From assembly GCF_029714285.1 (NCBI RefSeq), contig NZ_CP121662.1, positions 1,612,001 through 1,676,000 on the forward strand: a stretch of 64,000 nt of DNA, written 5' to 3'. Shown piece by piece: positions 25,092 to 34,163 of this stretch (position 1 is its first letter; the number at the start of each line of letters is the position of its first letter). Both the position numbers and the translations under genes were made by a program. This DNA is from Rhizobium sp. CB3090. Its GTDB lineage: Bacteria; Pseudomonadota; Alphaproteobacteria; Rhizobiales; Rhizobiaceae. Under the pieces are notes generated by a model. That model was not told the DNA's origin and ran no database searches. It was given only the letters and a program-made list of their open reading frames with translations.

Positions 25092-27404
25092 ATGGATACG
25101 CACGACACATCGAAGGCAGCCAAGAACATGCCGAGCGGCAATTTCGACGATCAGGCTCTCTTCTTTCATCGCTATCCCCGTCCCGGCAAGCTGGAAATCC
25201 AGGCGACGAAGCCGCTCGGCAACCAGCGCGACCTGGCGCTTGCCTATTCTCCGGGTGTTGCTGCCCCCTGCCTCGCCATCCGCGATAATCCCGAAACGGC
25301 CTTCGATTACACCTCTCGCGGCAATCTCGTCGCGGTCATATCCAACGGCACGGCCGTCCTCGGTCTCGGCAATATCGGTCCGCTAGCCTCCAAGCCTGTC
25401 ATGGAAGGCAAGGCTGTGCTCTTCAAGAAATTCGCCGGCATCGATGTCTTCGACGTCGAAGTCGCAGCACCCACCGTCGATGAGATGGTCAGCACGATTT
25501 CGGCGCTGGAGCCGACCTTCGGCGGCATCAATCTGGAAGACATCAAGGCGCCGGAATGCTTTGAGGTGGAGCGTCGCCTCCGTGAAAAGATGGAGATCCC
25601 CGTCTTCCATGACGATCAGCACGGCACCGCCATCATCGTTGCCGCCGCCATTCTCAATGGGCTGGAACTGGCCGGCAAGAAGATCGAGGACGTCAAGATC
25701 GTCGCCTCCGGCGCCGGCGCAGCCGCGCTCGCCTGCCTCAACCTACTGGTCATTCTCGGCGCCAAGCGCGAAAACATCTGGGTCCACGATATTGAGGGCC
25801 TCGTCTATGAGGGCCGTACCGAGCTGATGGACGAATGGAAGTCCATTTATGCACAGAAGAGCGATAAGCGCGTGCTTGCCGAGTCGATCCCCGGCGCCGA
25901 TGTTTTCCTTGGCCTCTCCGCCGCCGGTGTGTTGAAGCCTGAGCTGTTGGCGCAGATGGCGGAGAAGCCGCTGATCATGGCGCTCGCCAATCCGACGCCC
26001 GAAATCATGCCGGATCTCGCCCGTGCCGCCCGGCCGGACGCGATGATCTGCACCGGCCGTTCCGACTTCCCGAACCAGGTCAACAACGTTCTCTGTTTCC
26101 CCTACATCTTCCGGGGTGCGCTCGATTGCGGCGCCAAGACGATCAATGAGGAAATGAAGATGGCCGCGGTGCGCGCCATCGCGTCGCTTGCCCGCGAGGA
26201 GCCGTCTGACGTTGCGGCACGCGCCTATTCCGGCGAAACACCTGTCTTCGGGCCGAATTATCTGATCCCCTCGCCCTTCGATCCGCGCCTGATCTTGCGC
26301 ATTGCGCCCGCCGTTGCGAGAGCCGCGGCCGAAAGTGGCGTGGCCCTGCGCCCGATTGCCGATTTCGATGCCTATATGGACGAACTCAATCGCTTCGTCT
26401 TCCGGTCCGGCTTCATCATGAAACCTATTTTCGCCGCCGCGAAAACCGCAGAGCGCAAGCGTGTCGTCTTCTCCGAAGGCGAGGATGAGCGCGTGTTGCG
26501 CGCTGCCCAGGTTCTTCTTGAAGAGGGCACCGCGGTTCCTATCCTGATCGGCCGTCCCTCCGTCATCGAGACGCGTCTCAAGCGCTATGGCCTGAAGATT
26601 CGGCCAAATACGGATTTCGCCGTCATCAATCCGGAAGACGATCCCCGTTTCCGCGAATATGTCGATCTCTATTTCTCGATGGTCGGCCGCAGCGGTGTCA
26701 TTCCAGAAGCGGCGCGAACGATCGTGCGCACCAATGCCACCGTCATCGGCGCCTTGGCGCTGAAGCGCGGCGAAGCCGATGCGCTGATCTGCGGCCTGGA
26801 AGGCCGTTACGAGCGGCATCTGCGCGTCGTCCGCCAGATCATCGGCAAGCGCCCCGATGTCCGTGATTTCTCGGCGCTCAGCCTGTTGATTTCGCAGCGC
26901 GGCGCGACCTTCTATACCGACACCTACGTCACCTTTAATCCGAATGCCGAGGAGATCGCCGAGTCGGCGGTGCTGGCAGCCGAGGAAATCAAACGCTTCG
27001 GCATCTCACCGCGGGTCGCCCTCGTCTCGCATTCGAATTTCGGTTCGCGCGAGTCGGAAAGCGCGACCAAGATGCGCAATGCCCTGGCGCTTGTCCGCGA
27101 GATGGCACCGGAGCTGGAAGTCGACGGCGAAATGCACGGCGACAGCGCCATTTCCGAAAGCCTGCGCCGCCATGTCATGCCCGACAGCACGCTTACCGGC
27201 GAAGCGAACCTACTGGTCTTCCCAAATCTCGATGCCGCCAACATTACCCTCGGCGTGGTCAAGACCATGACAGACGGCCTGCATGTCGGCCCGATCCTTC
27301 TCGGTACGGCGCTCCCCGCCCACATTCTGTCGCCCTCCGTCACATCGCGCGGCGTCGTGAACATGGCAGCCCTTGCGGTGGTCGAGGCCTCGCAGCCGAA
27401 TTGA
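25092..27404 (+). CDS. maeB: Malic enzyme fused to phosphotransacetylase-like domain
   Basis: 770 residues. ATG after GGAGGAGCGTA. Residues 1-430 are the malic enzyme: '[13 protein letters not shown]', '[20 protein letters not shown]', metal/substrate motif '[17 protein letters not shown]', nucleotide-binding '[15 protein letters not shown]'. Residues about 450-765 form a phosphotransacetylase-like domain ('[20 protein letters not shown]', '[19 protein letters not shown]') that in rhizobial enzymes is regulatory (oligomerisation, acetyl-CoA response) and not catalytic. It decarboxylates malate to pyruvate. Rhizobia usually carry two such enzymes, NAD-dependent (Dme, needed in nitrogen-fixing nodules) and NADP-dependent (Tme); which one this is cannot be decided by eye. 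Confidence 0.93.
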   Translation: MDTHDTSKAAKNMPSGNFDDQALFFHRYPRPGKLEIQATKPLGNQRDLALAYSPGVAAPCLAIRDNPETAFDYTSRGNLVAVISNGTAVLGLGNIGPLASKPVMEGKAVLFKKFAGIDVFDVEVAAPTVDEMVSTISALEPTFGGINLEDIKAPECFEVERRLREKMEIPVFHDDQHGTAIIVAAAILNGLELAGKKIEDVKIVASGAGAAALACLNLLVILGAKRENIWVHDIEGLVYEGRTELMDEWKSIYAQKSDKRVLAESIPGADVFLGLSAAGVLKPELLAQMAEKPLIMALANPTPEIMPDLARAARPDAMICTGRSDFPNQVNNVLCFPYIFRGALDCGAKTINEEMKMAAVRAIASLAREEPSDVAARAYSGETPVFGPNYLIPSPFDPRLILRIAPAVARAAAESGVALRPIADFDAYMDELNRFVFRSGFIMKPIFAAAKTAERKRVVFSEGEDERVLRAAQVLLEEGTAVPILIGRPSVIETRLKRYGLKIRPNTDFAVINPEDDPRFREYVDLYFSMVGRSGVIPEAARTIVRTNATVIGALALKRGEADALICGLEGRYERHLRVVRQIIGKRPDVRDFSALSLLISQRGATFYTDTYVTFNPNAEEIAESAVLAAEEIKRFGISPRVALVSHSNFGSRESESATKMRNALALVREMAPELEVDGEMHGDSAISESLRRHVMPDSTLTGEANLLVFPNLDAANITLGVVKTMTDGLHVGPILLGTALPAHILSPSVTSRGVVNMAALAVVEASQPN

Positions 27405-27595
27405 GCGGCCCCCTCGTCGCGGCCGTCTTCTGTGGCGGCCGCAGCGACGTCACCAGACGGCGACAAAGGTGACCCCGCTCCATCTTCGATCATTTCGCAA
27501 GAGTCTTCCCACCTGAAACGTGTTTCTATAGGTACGTTGTTAAGCTCCACGCTGTATCGTTTTTCAAAGTCGAACCGCTTTCGAAGAGCAAAATC

Positions 27596-28354
27596 GTGAA
27601 CCGCGGCAGAAATTCCTTCTCCTGTCTTTTGCTGTCCTTACTGGCAGCTTCGCCGGCTTTGGCGCAGACGAATACCCTCTGCGACGAACTGCATGGTCGG
27701 TATGCCAATATCACGCAAGTTGTCGGCGCCAGCGCCGAGACACGGCAGCTTTCGCGCGCTATCGCTCAACAGAATCTGATGATCCGGCAGCTAAAAAGCG
27801 ATATGCGCAATCAGGGCTGCTCTTCAGACAGCGTGGTGATCTTCGGTTCCGGCTCCGGGGATAGTGGCGCCTGCGACGAGATGCAGACGTCACTAGACCG
27901 GATGCAGCAGGACCTTAGTTCGCTGATGGATGAGCGTGAGCTGAGTTTGACCCGCGTCGACGCCGAAGGGGCACAACGGCGCCAATTGCTGGCCATCATG
28001 CAACGCAATGGCTGCAACGCCCCCGCGTCGGCCGAGCCGGATACTGTTATCAACACCCGGTTGAAGCAGGAGCCTTACGCGCCTGAAGAGCAGTCGTTCG
28101 CGCAACCGGAAAGCTCGATCACGTCGATCGAGACGCACAGGCCCCAGACGGACGCGACGCTGCCGCAACGGCAGATGCCGGCAGCGTCGGCGCCGGCGGT
28201 CACCCAGATTCAGCCCAGACAAATGCCGGCGGACCGGCCTTACGATCCCTCGGCAAACAAGGTGCGCCAGGTCGGACCGCAATTCCTCGCGACAGACCAA
28301 GGTGGCATCGATCTCAAACATCCGAAAGCGGCCGGTCCGCAGCCGGCACAATAG
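27596..28354 (+). CDS. Secreted DUF2865-like protein with duplicated Cys-bounded helical unit
   Basis: 252 residues from a GTG. A signal peptide (about residues 1-23, 'LLAASPALA-QT') is followed by two helical units each bounded by cysteines: C-D-E-L..(47 residues)..N-Q-G-C and C-D-E-M..(48 residues)..R-N-G-C, with a short Gly/Ser linker between. This resembles the N-terminal region of DUF2865 proteins of Rhizobiales, but the C-terminal Cys-rich DUF2865 core is absent. The last 110 residues are Pro/Gln-rich and probably disordered. Likely periplasmic, with disulfide bonds; function unknown. It is transcribed alone and convergent with the TolB-like gene. Family assignment is from memory of the motif pattern. 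Confidence 0.65.
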   Translation: MNRGRNSFSCLLLSLLAASPALAQTNTLCDELHGRYANITQVVGASAETRQLSRAIAQQNLMIRQLKSDMRNQGCSSDSVVIFGSGSGDSGACDEMQTSLDRMQQDLSSLMDERELSLTRVDAEGAQRRQLLAIMQRNGCNAPASAEPDTVINTRLKQEPYAPEEQSFAQPESSITSIETHRPQTDATLPQRQMPAASAPAVTQIQPRQMPADRPYDPSANKVRQVGPQFLATDQGGIDLKHPKAAGPQPAQ

Positions 28355-28439
28355 GCGCTCTCAGCAGCGCGGCAACCGCCTCATCGTCTGTCTCCAAAAC
28401 CAACTCAGGAACAGCCGGATGCTAACTTGTCCAGTGAGA

Positions 28440-29267
28440 TCAAGCCGGCTCGTAGCGGACATAGGCGAACTCGTCACCATCCGGAGACCAGTTCGGCACA
28501 TTGATCGTCCCCTGTCCGCCGAAAAGCTCGAACAGCGTCGTGAGATTACCGCCATCCATATCCATCAGCCGCAGCCGGACGTGGAGGTCGCGCGGATGGT
28601 CGAAGACGTCGGGGTCGTAGGAGAGCAGCACGACCTTGTCGTTCTTCGGCGATGGATGGGCGAACCAGTTGCCGTAATTGTCGTTGGTTATCTGCTCCAG
28701 CCCGGTTCCGTCTGGATGGATGCGCCAGATCTGCATCAGGCCAGTGCGGCTTGAGTTGAAATAGATCCATTGCCCATCGGCGGAATAGTCGGGCCCATCA
28801 TTGCGGCCTTCGCCATGCGTCAGCCGCGTCTCTTCGCCGCCATCGATCGAAATCGTGTAGATATCGAAAACATCATCTCGAATGCCGCAATAGGAAAACT
28901 GCTGCCCATCGGGAGACCAGCCATGCCAATAGGAGGGCAGATTCTGCGTCACCTGCCGCGGCGTGCCGCCCTCAGCCGGCAGGACATAGATGCAGGACTT
29001 GCCGTGCTCCGTCTTGTCGGAAATGGCGATCAACGAACCGTCAGGCGATATGCCGTGGTCGTTGTTGCAGAGCGTCGCAAAACCGGTATCGACCTGAATG
29101 GCCTCGGCCTTGCCGTCGAGCGCGAGCCGATAAAGCAGGCCATCGCCATTCAGCAGCAGATAGCGCCCGTCCGGCGAAAAATTCGGCGCTTCGACCAGCC
29201 GTTCGGTCTGCCAGACGACGCGGTTTTCACCGGTACGAATATTATAGATCTCGACCGAACTGCGCAT
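28440..29267 (-). CDS. TolB-like WD40/PD40 beta-propeller protein
   Basis: 275 residues with at least five PD40 blades: 'APNFSPDGRYLLL', 'DHGISPDGSLIAIS', 'WHGWSPDGQQFSY', 'GPDYSADGQWIYF' and 'NVPNWSPDGDEFAYV'. No signal peptide is seen, so unlike TolB it would be cytoplasmic. 'GEGRNDGPDYSADGQWIYFN' and 'SYDPDVFDHPRDLHVRLRLM' are typical of a clade annotated as TolB-related proteins or translocation-protein homologues. It lies 30 bp downstream of nadE and is probably co-transcribed, but no functional link is evident. Confidence 0.75.
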   Translation of the reverse strand: MRSSVEIYNIRTGENRVVWQTERLVEAPNFSPDGRYLLLNGDGLLYRLALDGKAEAIQVDTGFATLCNNDHGISPDGSLIAISDKTEHGKSCIYVLPAEGGTPRQVTQNLPSYWHGWSPDGQQFSYCGIRDDVFDIYTISIDGGEETRLTHGEGRNDGPDYSADGQWIYFNSSRTGLMQIWRIHPDGTGLEQITNDNYGNWFAHPSPKNDKVVLLSYDPDVFDHPRDLHVRLRLMDMDGGNLTTLFELFGGQGTINVPNWSPDGDEFAYVRYEPA

Positions 29268-29297
29268 TGGCTCTCCATTCGCGGCAGGGCGCCGCGA

Positions 29298-30977
29298 TCA
29301 GCGATCGCGGAACCGGTTGGTGATCGGATAGCGCCGATCGCGACCGAAATTCTTCTTGGTGATCTTCACGCCCGGCGCCGATTGGCGGCGCTTGTATTCG
29401 GCGAGATAAAGCAGATGTTCGACGCGATGGACCGTCGCGACATCATGCCCACGCGCAACGATCTCCTCGACCGCCATTTCCTTTTCCACCAGGCACTCCA
29501 GAATATCGTCGAGCACCGGATAGGGTGGCAGCGAATCCTGGTCCGTCTGGTTGGGCCGCAGCTCGGCCGACGGCGCCTTGTCGATGATGTTGAACGGGAT
29601 CACCTCGCCCGACGGGCCAAGCGCGCCTGGCGGCACATGCAGATTGCGCCAGCGCGACAGCGCATAGACCTGCATCTTGTAGAGGTCCTTGATCGGATTG
29701 AAGCCGCCATTCATGTCGCCATAGAGCGTGGCATATCCAACAGACATTTCCGACTTGTTGCCCGTGGTCACCACCATCGAGCCGAACTTGTTGGAAATCG
29801 CCATGAGAATGGTGCCGCGGGCACGACTCTGCAGATTTTCCTCAGTGATGCCGCTGTCGGTGCCTTCGAACAGATCCGAAAGCGCCGAAGTGAAGCCGAC
29901 CACCGGCTCCTCGATCGGCACGATGTCGTAGCGGCAGCCGAGTGCCTTGGCACAATCGGCCGCATCCTTCAGTGAATCCTGCGAGGTATAGCGGTAGGGC
30001 AGCATGACGGTGCGTACCCGCTCTTCGCCGAGCGCATCGACGGCGATGGCAGCGCAGATCGCCGAGTCTATGCCGCCGGACAGGCCAAGCACGACCGATT
30101 TGAAGCCGTTCTTGTTCACATAGTCGCGGAAGCCCAGCAGGCAGGCGCGGTAGTCGGCCTCCTCGCCTTCCGGAATATGCGCCATCGGACCTTCGGCGCA
30201 GTACCAGCCATCGCCGTTCTTCTTCCACGTCGTCACCGCCAATGCGGTTTCAAACTGGCTCATCTGAAAGGCCAGCGACTTGTCAGCATTGAAGCCGAAG
30301 CTTGCGCCATCGAAAACCAGTTCGTCTTGACCGCCAACCTGAGCGGCGAAGATGAGTGGCAAACCTGACTCGATCACCTGCCGCAATGCGACCTGGTGAC
30401 GGACATCAACCTTGCCGCGATAATAGGGCGAGCCATTCGGAACCAGAAGAATTTCCGCCCCGCTTTCGGCCAGCGTCTCGCAGATGCCGAGATCGTTCCA
30501 GATTTCCTCGCAAATGGGAATACCGATGCGAACGCCTCGAAAATTGACCGGCCCTGCAATAGTACCTTCGTCGAAGACGCGCTTCTCATCGAATTCGCCA
30601 TAGTTCGGCAAATCGACCTTGTCCCTGACGAAGATGATCTTGCCGCCATCGAGCACGGCGACCGAATTGTAGCGACCGGTCTCGTCCTGCCGTGGAAAAC
30701 CGATAACGACACCGGGCCCGCCATCGGCGGTATCGGCCGCAAGGCTTTCCACAGCTTTCCGGCAAGCGCGGATAAAGGCCGGTTTCAGCACCAGATCCTC
30801 CGGCGGATAGCCGGAGATGAACAACTCCGTCAGCAACACAAGCTGCGCGCCCTCGCGCGCCGCCTCGGCCCGCGCTTCCCGAGCCTTGGCAAGATTGCCG
30901 GAGACATCGCCCACCGTCGGGTTGAGCTGGGCGACAGCGATGCGGATGGTCTGGGTGATGGGGCTTTGTTCTGTCAT
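29298..30977 (-). CDS. nadE: Glutamine-dependent NAD+ synthetase
   Basis: 559 residues. An N-terminal glutaminase (nitrilase) domain carries the Glu-Lys-Cys triad: 'LLTELFISGYPPEDL', 'RDKVDLPNYGEFDEKRVF' and 'IGIPICEEIWNDLG'. The C-terminal synthetase domain has the PP-loop 'LGLSGGIDSAICAAIAVDAL' and 'ATLYGDMNGGFNPIKDLYK'. It amidates deamido-NAD+ to NAD+ with ATP, using ammonia channelled from glutamine. The length fits the bacterial fused type. The TolB-like gene follows in the same direction. Confidence 0.96.
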   Translation of the reverse strand: MTEQSPITQTIRIAVAQLNPTVGDVSGNLAKAREARAEAAREGAQLVLLTELFISGYPPEDLVLKPAFIRACRKAVESLAADTADGGPGVVIGFPRQDETGRYNSVAVLDGGKIIFVRDKVDLPNYGEFDEKRVFDEGTIAGPVNFRGVRIGIPICEEIWNDLGICETLAESGAEILLVPNGSPYYRGKVDVRHQVALRQVIESGLPLIFAAQVGGQDELVFDGASFGFNADKSLAFQMSQFETALAVTTWKKNGDGWYCAEGPMAHIPEGEEADYRACLLGFRDYVNKNGFKSVVLGLSGGIDSAICAAIAVDALGEERVRTVMLPYRYTSQDSLKDAADCAKALGCRYDIVPIEEPVVGFTSALSDLFEGTDSGITEENLQSRARGTILMAISNKFGSMVVTTGNKSEMSVGYATLYGDMNGGFNPIKDLYKMQVYALSRWRNLHVPPGALGPSGEVIPFNIIDKAPSAELRPNQTDQDSLPPYPVLDDILECLVEKEMAVEEIVARGHDVATVHRVEHLLYLAEYKRRQSAPGVKITKKNFGRDRRYPITNRFRDR

Positions 30978-31129
30978 GCCATATATCTAGCGAGCGCAAT
31001 CCCGTCCCGCAACAGCCTTCGGCCCTCTTCCTGCGCCAAAGAATACGGCACCCGTATGGGAGGTATTTTGCCACCGAAAAATCGTAAGTAAGCCTTGCGG
31101 TTCACCCGCCGTTCATGACAGAGAGATGA

Positions 31130-31157
31130 CAATTATATGAAGGTTTTGTAATAATTG
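31130..31157. promoter_or_regulatory. Inverted repeat at the start of the LTA-synthase-like gene
   Basis: CAATTAT (31130-31136) and ATAATTG (31151-31157) form a perfect 7-bp inverted repeat with a 14-nt spacer containing GAAGG and TTTTGTA. It overlaps the first candidate start codon, so it could be an operator or an mRNA hairpin covering the start. Confidence 0.4.
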
Positions 31158-33095
31158 GAGAGGCCTTTGGTCGCGCTGGTCCCCAGTTCTGTATTGGCAG
31201 GCAGATTTGCCATTCTACAAAAGCTTGGTGCCGCGAGCCGACTACAGACGGCTTTACGTCAGCTTCTCAGCCTTGTTCTAACCTTCTTGCTTGCGCTCTT
31301 CACCGTCGTCGCGGTCGAATGGGTCGCACGCGGCGAGTTGACAGATCTCCCCGGCTATTTCATTTCGCCGATCCATCCGGGCTTCACCACGGTCGGCATA
31401 GTCATGTTGCTGATGTTGGTGCTTGACGCCTTGTTCAGTCGCGCGCACCAATCGATCCTGTTGATTGTGCCGTTGGCCTTGGTCCCGGCCTTCATCTCCA
31501 ATCAGAAGCAGCATTATCTTTCCGATCCGCTCTATCCTTCGGACTTCCTTTTTGCACATCAGATCCTGGAACTCATGCCGGTGATCGTGCGTGAGCGTCC
31601 GTGGACTGCGGTTGCGGTCGCTGTCGGCATTGTTGCCTCGGTCATCGCTGTCGCCCTTCTCTGGCGCTATACTTGGCGACACGCGGCAGCGCTTTCGCGC
31701 AATGCAAGGATCGCGCGGCTATCCATCTGCTTGCCGCTCATGATCGTCTTTGTCTCGCAGATGGATCCGACGCAAAATTCGCTCATCAGGGAAAAGCTGC
31801 GCATCATCCCCATCGTCTGGGATCAGAAGGAAAATTACGGTTACAACGGCTTCATCATCGCATTCTCGCTGAACCTGCCGATGGCCGATGTCAAAGCACC
31901 TGCGGGGTATGGGCAAAATGCGATCGACGCCATACCTGCCCGCAACTATGGCTATCTTTCCGGCCCACGCGAAAAACCCGACGTCATCATGCTGATGAGC
32001 GAGTCTTTCTGGGACCCGACCCGGCTTACCAATCTCACCTTCACGCCCGATCCCATGCCGAACATCCGCGCGGCGCAGTCGGGCTATGTCTTCTCTCCCG
32101 AATTCGGCGGCATGACTGCCAATGTCGAGTTCGAGGCGCTGACCGGCTTCTCCAATGCATTCCTGCCCTATGGCAGCATTCCCTATCAGCAATATGTTCG
32201 CCGGCCGATGCCTTCGCTTGCCACCTTCTTCCGCGGCGAAGGCTATGCGGCGCGCTCCATCCATCCGTTCAGCGGCTGGTTCTGGAACCGCAACGAAGTC
32301 TACAAGGCTTTCGGCTTCGAGGAATTCCGCACCGAAGAGACCATGCCGCCAATGGAGAAGCGCGGCCTTTTTGCCTCCGATGACTCACTGATGAAGGAGA
32401 TCATGCGCGAGGGCGACGCCATGGAGCGGCCATTTTTCTTCTTCGCCGTGACGCTGCAGGGCCACGGTCCCTATGAACCGCATCGCTATGCGGAGAATAC
32501 GGTTGATATCAAAGGCGATCTGAGTGACGCCGATCGCGACACGCTTGCGACTTATACGCAAGGCGTTCGGGAAGCCGACCAGAGCTTGAAAATGCTGATG
32601 GATTGGGCTTCGAAGCGCGACCGTGAGACGATCATCGCTCTCTGGGGCGATCATCTGCCACCGCTTGGCACGGTCTATCCGGATACCGGTTACATGCCCG
32701 AACAGGTGGCGACCCGAAAAGCGCCGCTCGATGTGATGAAGCGGGAGCACCAAACGCCGCTGGTCATCTGGTCGAGCAGAAAGGGCGTGCGCAAAGATGT
32801 CGGAACGATCAGCCCCTCGCAACTGCCCTACCACATCCTCAAGACCGCCGGCTACGAGCACCCTTTCTACACCGGCTTTCTCGGCCGCCTGCAGAAGAAA
32901 TACACCATCATTGATCGCTACCAATTGGCGACGCGCGACAATCAGGCTTTTCCGGATTGGGCTCGCAAGGAGCAAAACCTCGATCCGCTGATGCGCGACT
33001 ATCGCTATTTACAATATGACGCGATGTTCGGACGCGAATATGGACTCGACCGCTTCTTTCCCTCGCATGCCTGGCTGGTTAGCCAGGGCAGCTAA
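31155..33095 (+). CDS. LTA-synthase/phosphoglycerol-transferase-like membrane protein
   Basis: Up to 646 residues. The start is uncertain: TTG at 31155, or TTG at 31167 with GGAG 6 bp upstream; no ATG fits. About five membrane spans (residues 30-215) precede an extracytoplasmic sulfatase-fold domain with the LtaS-type residues: metal Glu in 'IMLMSESFWDP', nucleophile Thr in 'EFGGMTANVEFEALTGFSN', and 'ALWGDHLPPLG' with Asp-His. Such enzymes move phosphoglycerol from phosphatidylglycerol; in rhizobia related proteins decorate periplasmic cyclic beta-glucans (OpgB/CgmB role). Gram-negative cells have no lipoteichoic acid, so glucan or lipid modification is the likely job (inference). Confidence 0.85.
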   Translation: MERPLVALVPSSVLAGRFAILQKLGAASRLQTALRQLLSLVLTFLLALFTVVAVEWVARGELTDLPGYFISPIHPGFTTVGIVMLLMLVLDALFSRAHQSILLIVPLALVPAFISNQKQHYLSDPLYPSDFLFAHQILELMPVIVRERPWTAVAVAVGIVASVIAVALLWRYTWRHAAALSRNARIARLSICLPLMIVFVSQMDPTQNSLIREKLRIIPIVWDQKENYGYNGFIIAFSLNLPMADVKAPAGYGQNAIDAIPARNYGYLSGPREKPDVIMLMSESFWDPTRLTNLTFTPDPMPNIRAAQSGYVFSPEFGGMTANVEFEALTGFSNAFLPYGSIPYQQYVRRPMPSLATFFRGEGYAARSIHPFSGWFWNRNEVYKAFGFEEFRTEETMPPMEKRGLFASDDSLMKEIMREGDAMERPFFFFAVTLQGHGPYEPHRYAENTVDIKGDLSDADRDTLATYTQGVREADQSLKMLMDWASKRDRETIIALWGDHLPPLGTVYPDTGYMPEQVATRKAPLDVMKREHQTPLVIWSSRKGVRKDVGTISPSQLPYHILKTAGYEHPFYTGFLGRLQKKYTIIDRYQLATRDNQAFPDWARKEQNLDPLMRDYRYLQYDAMFGREYGLDRFFPSHAWLVSQGS

Positions 33096-33099
33096 AACA

Positions 33100-33200
33100 C
33101 GTCGCGCAATGGTGCGCAGCGGTTTTGCGATAACGACATGCGCAAAATCAAAGACCTAAGCGCAAGGAGCGAATCCTGGAGATCGCGATGCGCTTTAGGC
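33100..33200. repeat. Rhizobial-type intergenic palindromic repeat
   Basis: The stretch has GCGCA/TGCGC blocks, including CTAAGCGCA (33156-33164) pairing with TGCGCTTTAG (33189-33198) with one bulged base. It closely resembles, from memory, dispersed intergenic elements common in Rhizobium genomes (a TGCGCA..GCGGTTTTGCG.. opening and a GATCGCGATGCGCTTTAG end). No second copy is in this window. It lies in the gap between the LTA-synthase-like and DUF1003 genes and has no T-run. Confidence 0.5.
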
Positions 33201-33279
33201 AGCAACGCTTTTTGCATTGCATTTGCATCGGGCAGTCGAATACTTGCCTCCAAAGCGACCGGATCTTTGGAGTATTCCC

Positions 33280-33816
33280 ATGTATAGTCTACCCAATTTC
33301 GTTCATCAGCATTTCGACAAGACAGCCGAGGAGCTGGGCGAGATCGAGAAACGCGTGTTGAAAAAGGCGCATGAGCGCAAGATCATTTCAACCGATATCA
33401 ACGCCGCTTTCTCAGCCGAGGCATCCACCGGCGAACGCCTCGCGGACAGCATTGCCCGCATCGGCGGCTCCTGGTCTTTCATACTTGCCTTCCTGGCCTT
33501 CCTCGTCGTCTGGTGCGTCATTAACACCGTCGTGCTCATGACCCGCGCCTTCGACCCCTACCCATTCATCTTCCTCAACCTCGTCCTCTCCATGCTCGCC
33601 GCGATCCAGGCCCCGATCATCATGATGTCACAGAACCGCCAGGCCGAACGCGACCGCTTCGAGGCCGCCAAGGATTACGAAGTCAATCTCAAGGCGGAAT
33701 TGGAAGTTCTCTCCCTGCATCAGAAGATCGACCTGCAGGTTCTGACGGAGCTGTCGGCGGTACGGGGGGAAATAGAGAAACTGAACAGGCTCATGGCACA
33801 GAAGAACGGGATTTGA
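33280..33816 (+). CDS. DUF1003 membrane protein
   Basis: 178 residues, starting at 'MYSLPNFVHQHFDKTAEELG' after TTTGGAG; upstream in-frame codons overlap the repeat and are not coding. The core 'ERLADSIARIGGSWSFILAF ... VVWCVIN' followed by 'FDPYPFIFLNLVLSMLAAIQ-APIIMMSQNRQAERDR' is the DUF1003 signature: two membrane helices and a cytoplasmic coiled-coil tail. Function unknown, although some members are found near Mg2+/stress genes. Monocistronic. Confidence 0.88.
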   Translation: MYSLPNFVHQHFDKTAEELGEIEKRVLKKAHERKIISTDINAAFSAEASTGERLADSIARIGGSWSFILAFLAFLVVWCVINTVVLMTRAFDPYPFIFLNLVLSMLAAIQAPIIMMSQNRQAERDRFEAAKDYEVNLKAELEVLSLHQKIDLQVLTELSAVRGEIEKLNRLMAQKNGI

Positions 33817-33867
33817 TGTGCCATACTCTCATGATCGGAAATTGACTCTTAGCGATCCTCGTCTATT

Positions 33868-33880
33868 TTTGTAATACAAA
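33868..33880. promoter_or_regulatory. Palindromic operator of the toxin-antitoxin pair
   Basis: TTTGTAATACAAA is a perfect 13-bp palindrome with a central A, ending 14 bp before the antitoxin ATG and abutting the CGGAGGTGAA ribosome site. This is the expected place for autorepression by a ribbon-helix-helix antitoxin. Confidence 0.55.
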
Positions 33881-33894
33881 CGGAGGTGAAATAG

Positions 33895-34158
33895 ATGAAA
33901 AATCAAAAAGGGCTTTCCGATCCCATTACCTTGCGGGTTCCCGCTGACATTCTTGCAGAGATTGAGGAGATCGCCGAAGTTTGCGAGCGGACGCGCAGTT
34001 GGGTTTTTGTACGAGCGCTTAAATCTTACCTCGCCTCAGAAGGCAGAGAAGTATTGGATATCGCAAAGGCCCGTCGGGACATGGCAAATGGCGAAGCATA
34101 CGATCTCGACGATGTCATCAGTGAAGTTGCGAAGGTCGTCAAAGGGGCCGCTGCTTAA
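33895..34158 (+). CDS. CopG-type ribbon-helix-helix antitoxin
   Basis: 87 residues, ATG after CGGAGGTGAA. The N-terminal strand 'SDPITLRVPADILAEIEEIA' followed by two helices is the ribbon-helix-helix DNA-binding fold. The C-terminal half ('ARRDMANGEAYDLDDVISEV') is the acidic, toxin-binding segment typical of ParD/CopG antitoxins with the D-x-D-D-V motif. It is followed immediately by a ParE/RelE-like frame, and its promoter carries a palindrome. It would neutralise the toxin and repress the operon. Confidence 0.85.
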   Translation: MKNQKGLSDPITLRVPADILAEIEEIAEVCERTRSWVFVRALKSYLASEGREVLDIAKARRDMANGEAYDLDDVISEVAKVVKGAAA

Positions 34159-34163
34159 AGAGG

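Noticed and set aside
24738..25169. 143-codon minus-strand frame between the metallophosphoesterase and malic enzyme genes
   Set aside because: Overlaps both gene starts and has no family character; the promoter region is a better reading.
27416..27447. GC-rich hairpin after the malic enzyme gene as a terminator
   Set aside because: The stem is imperfect and no T-run follows, so it is not listed as a terminator.
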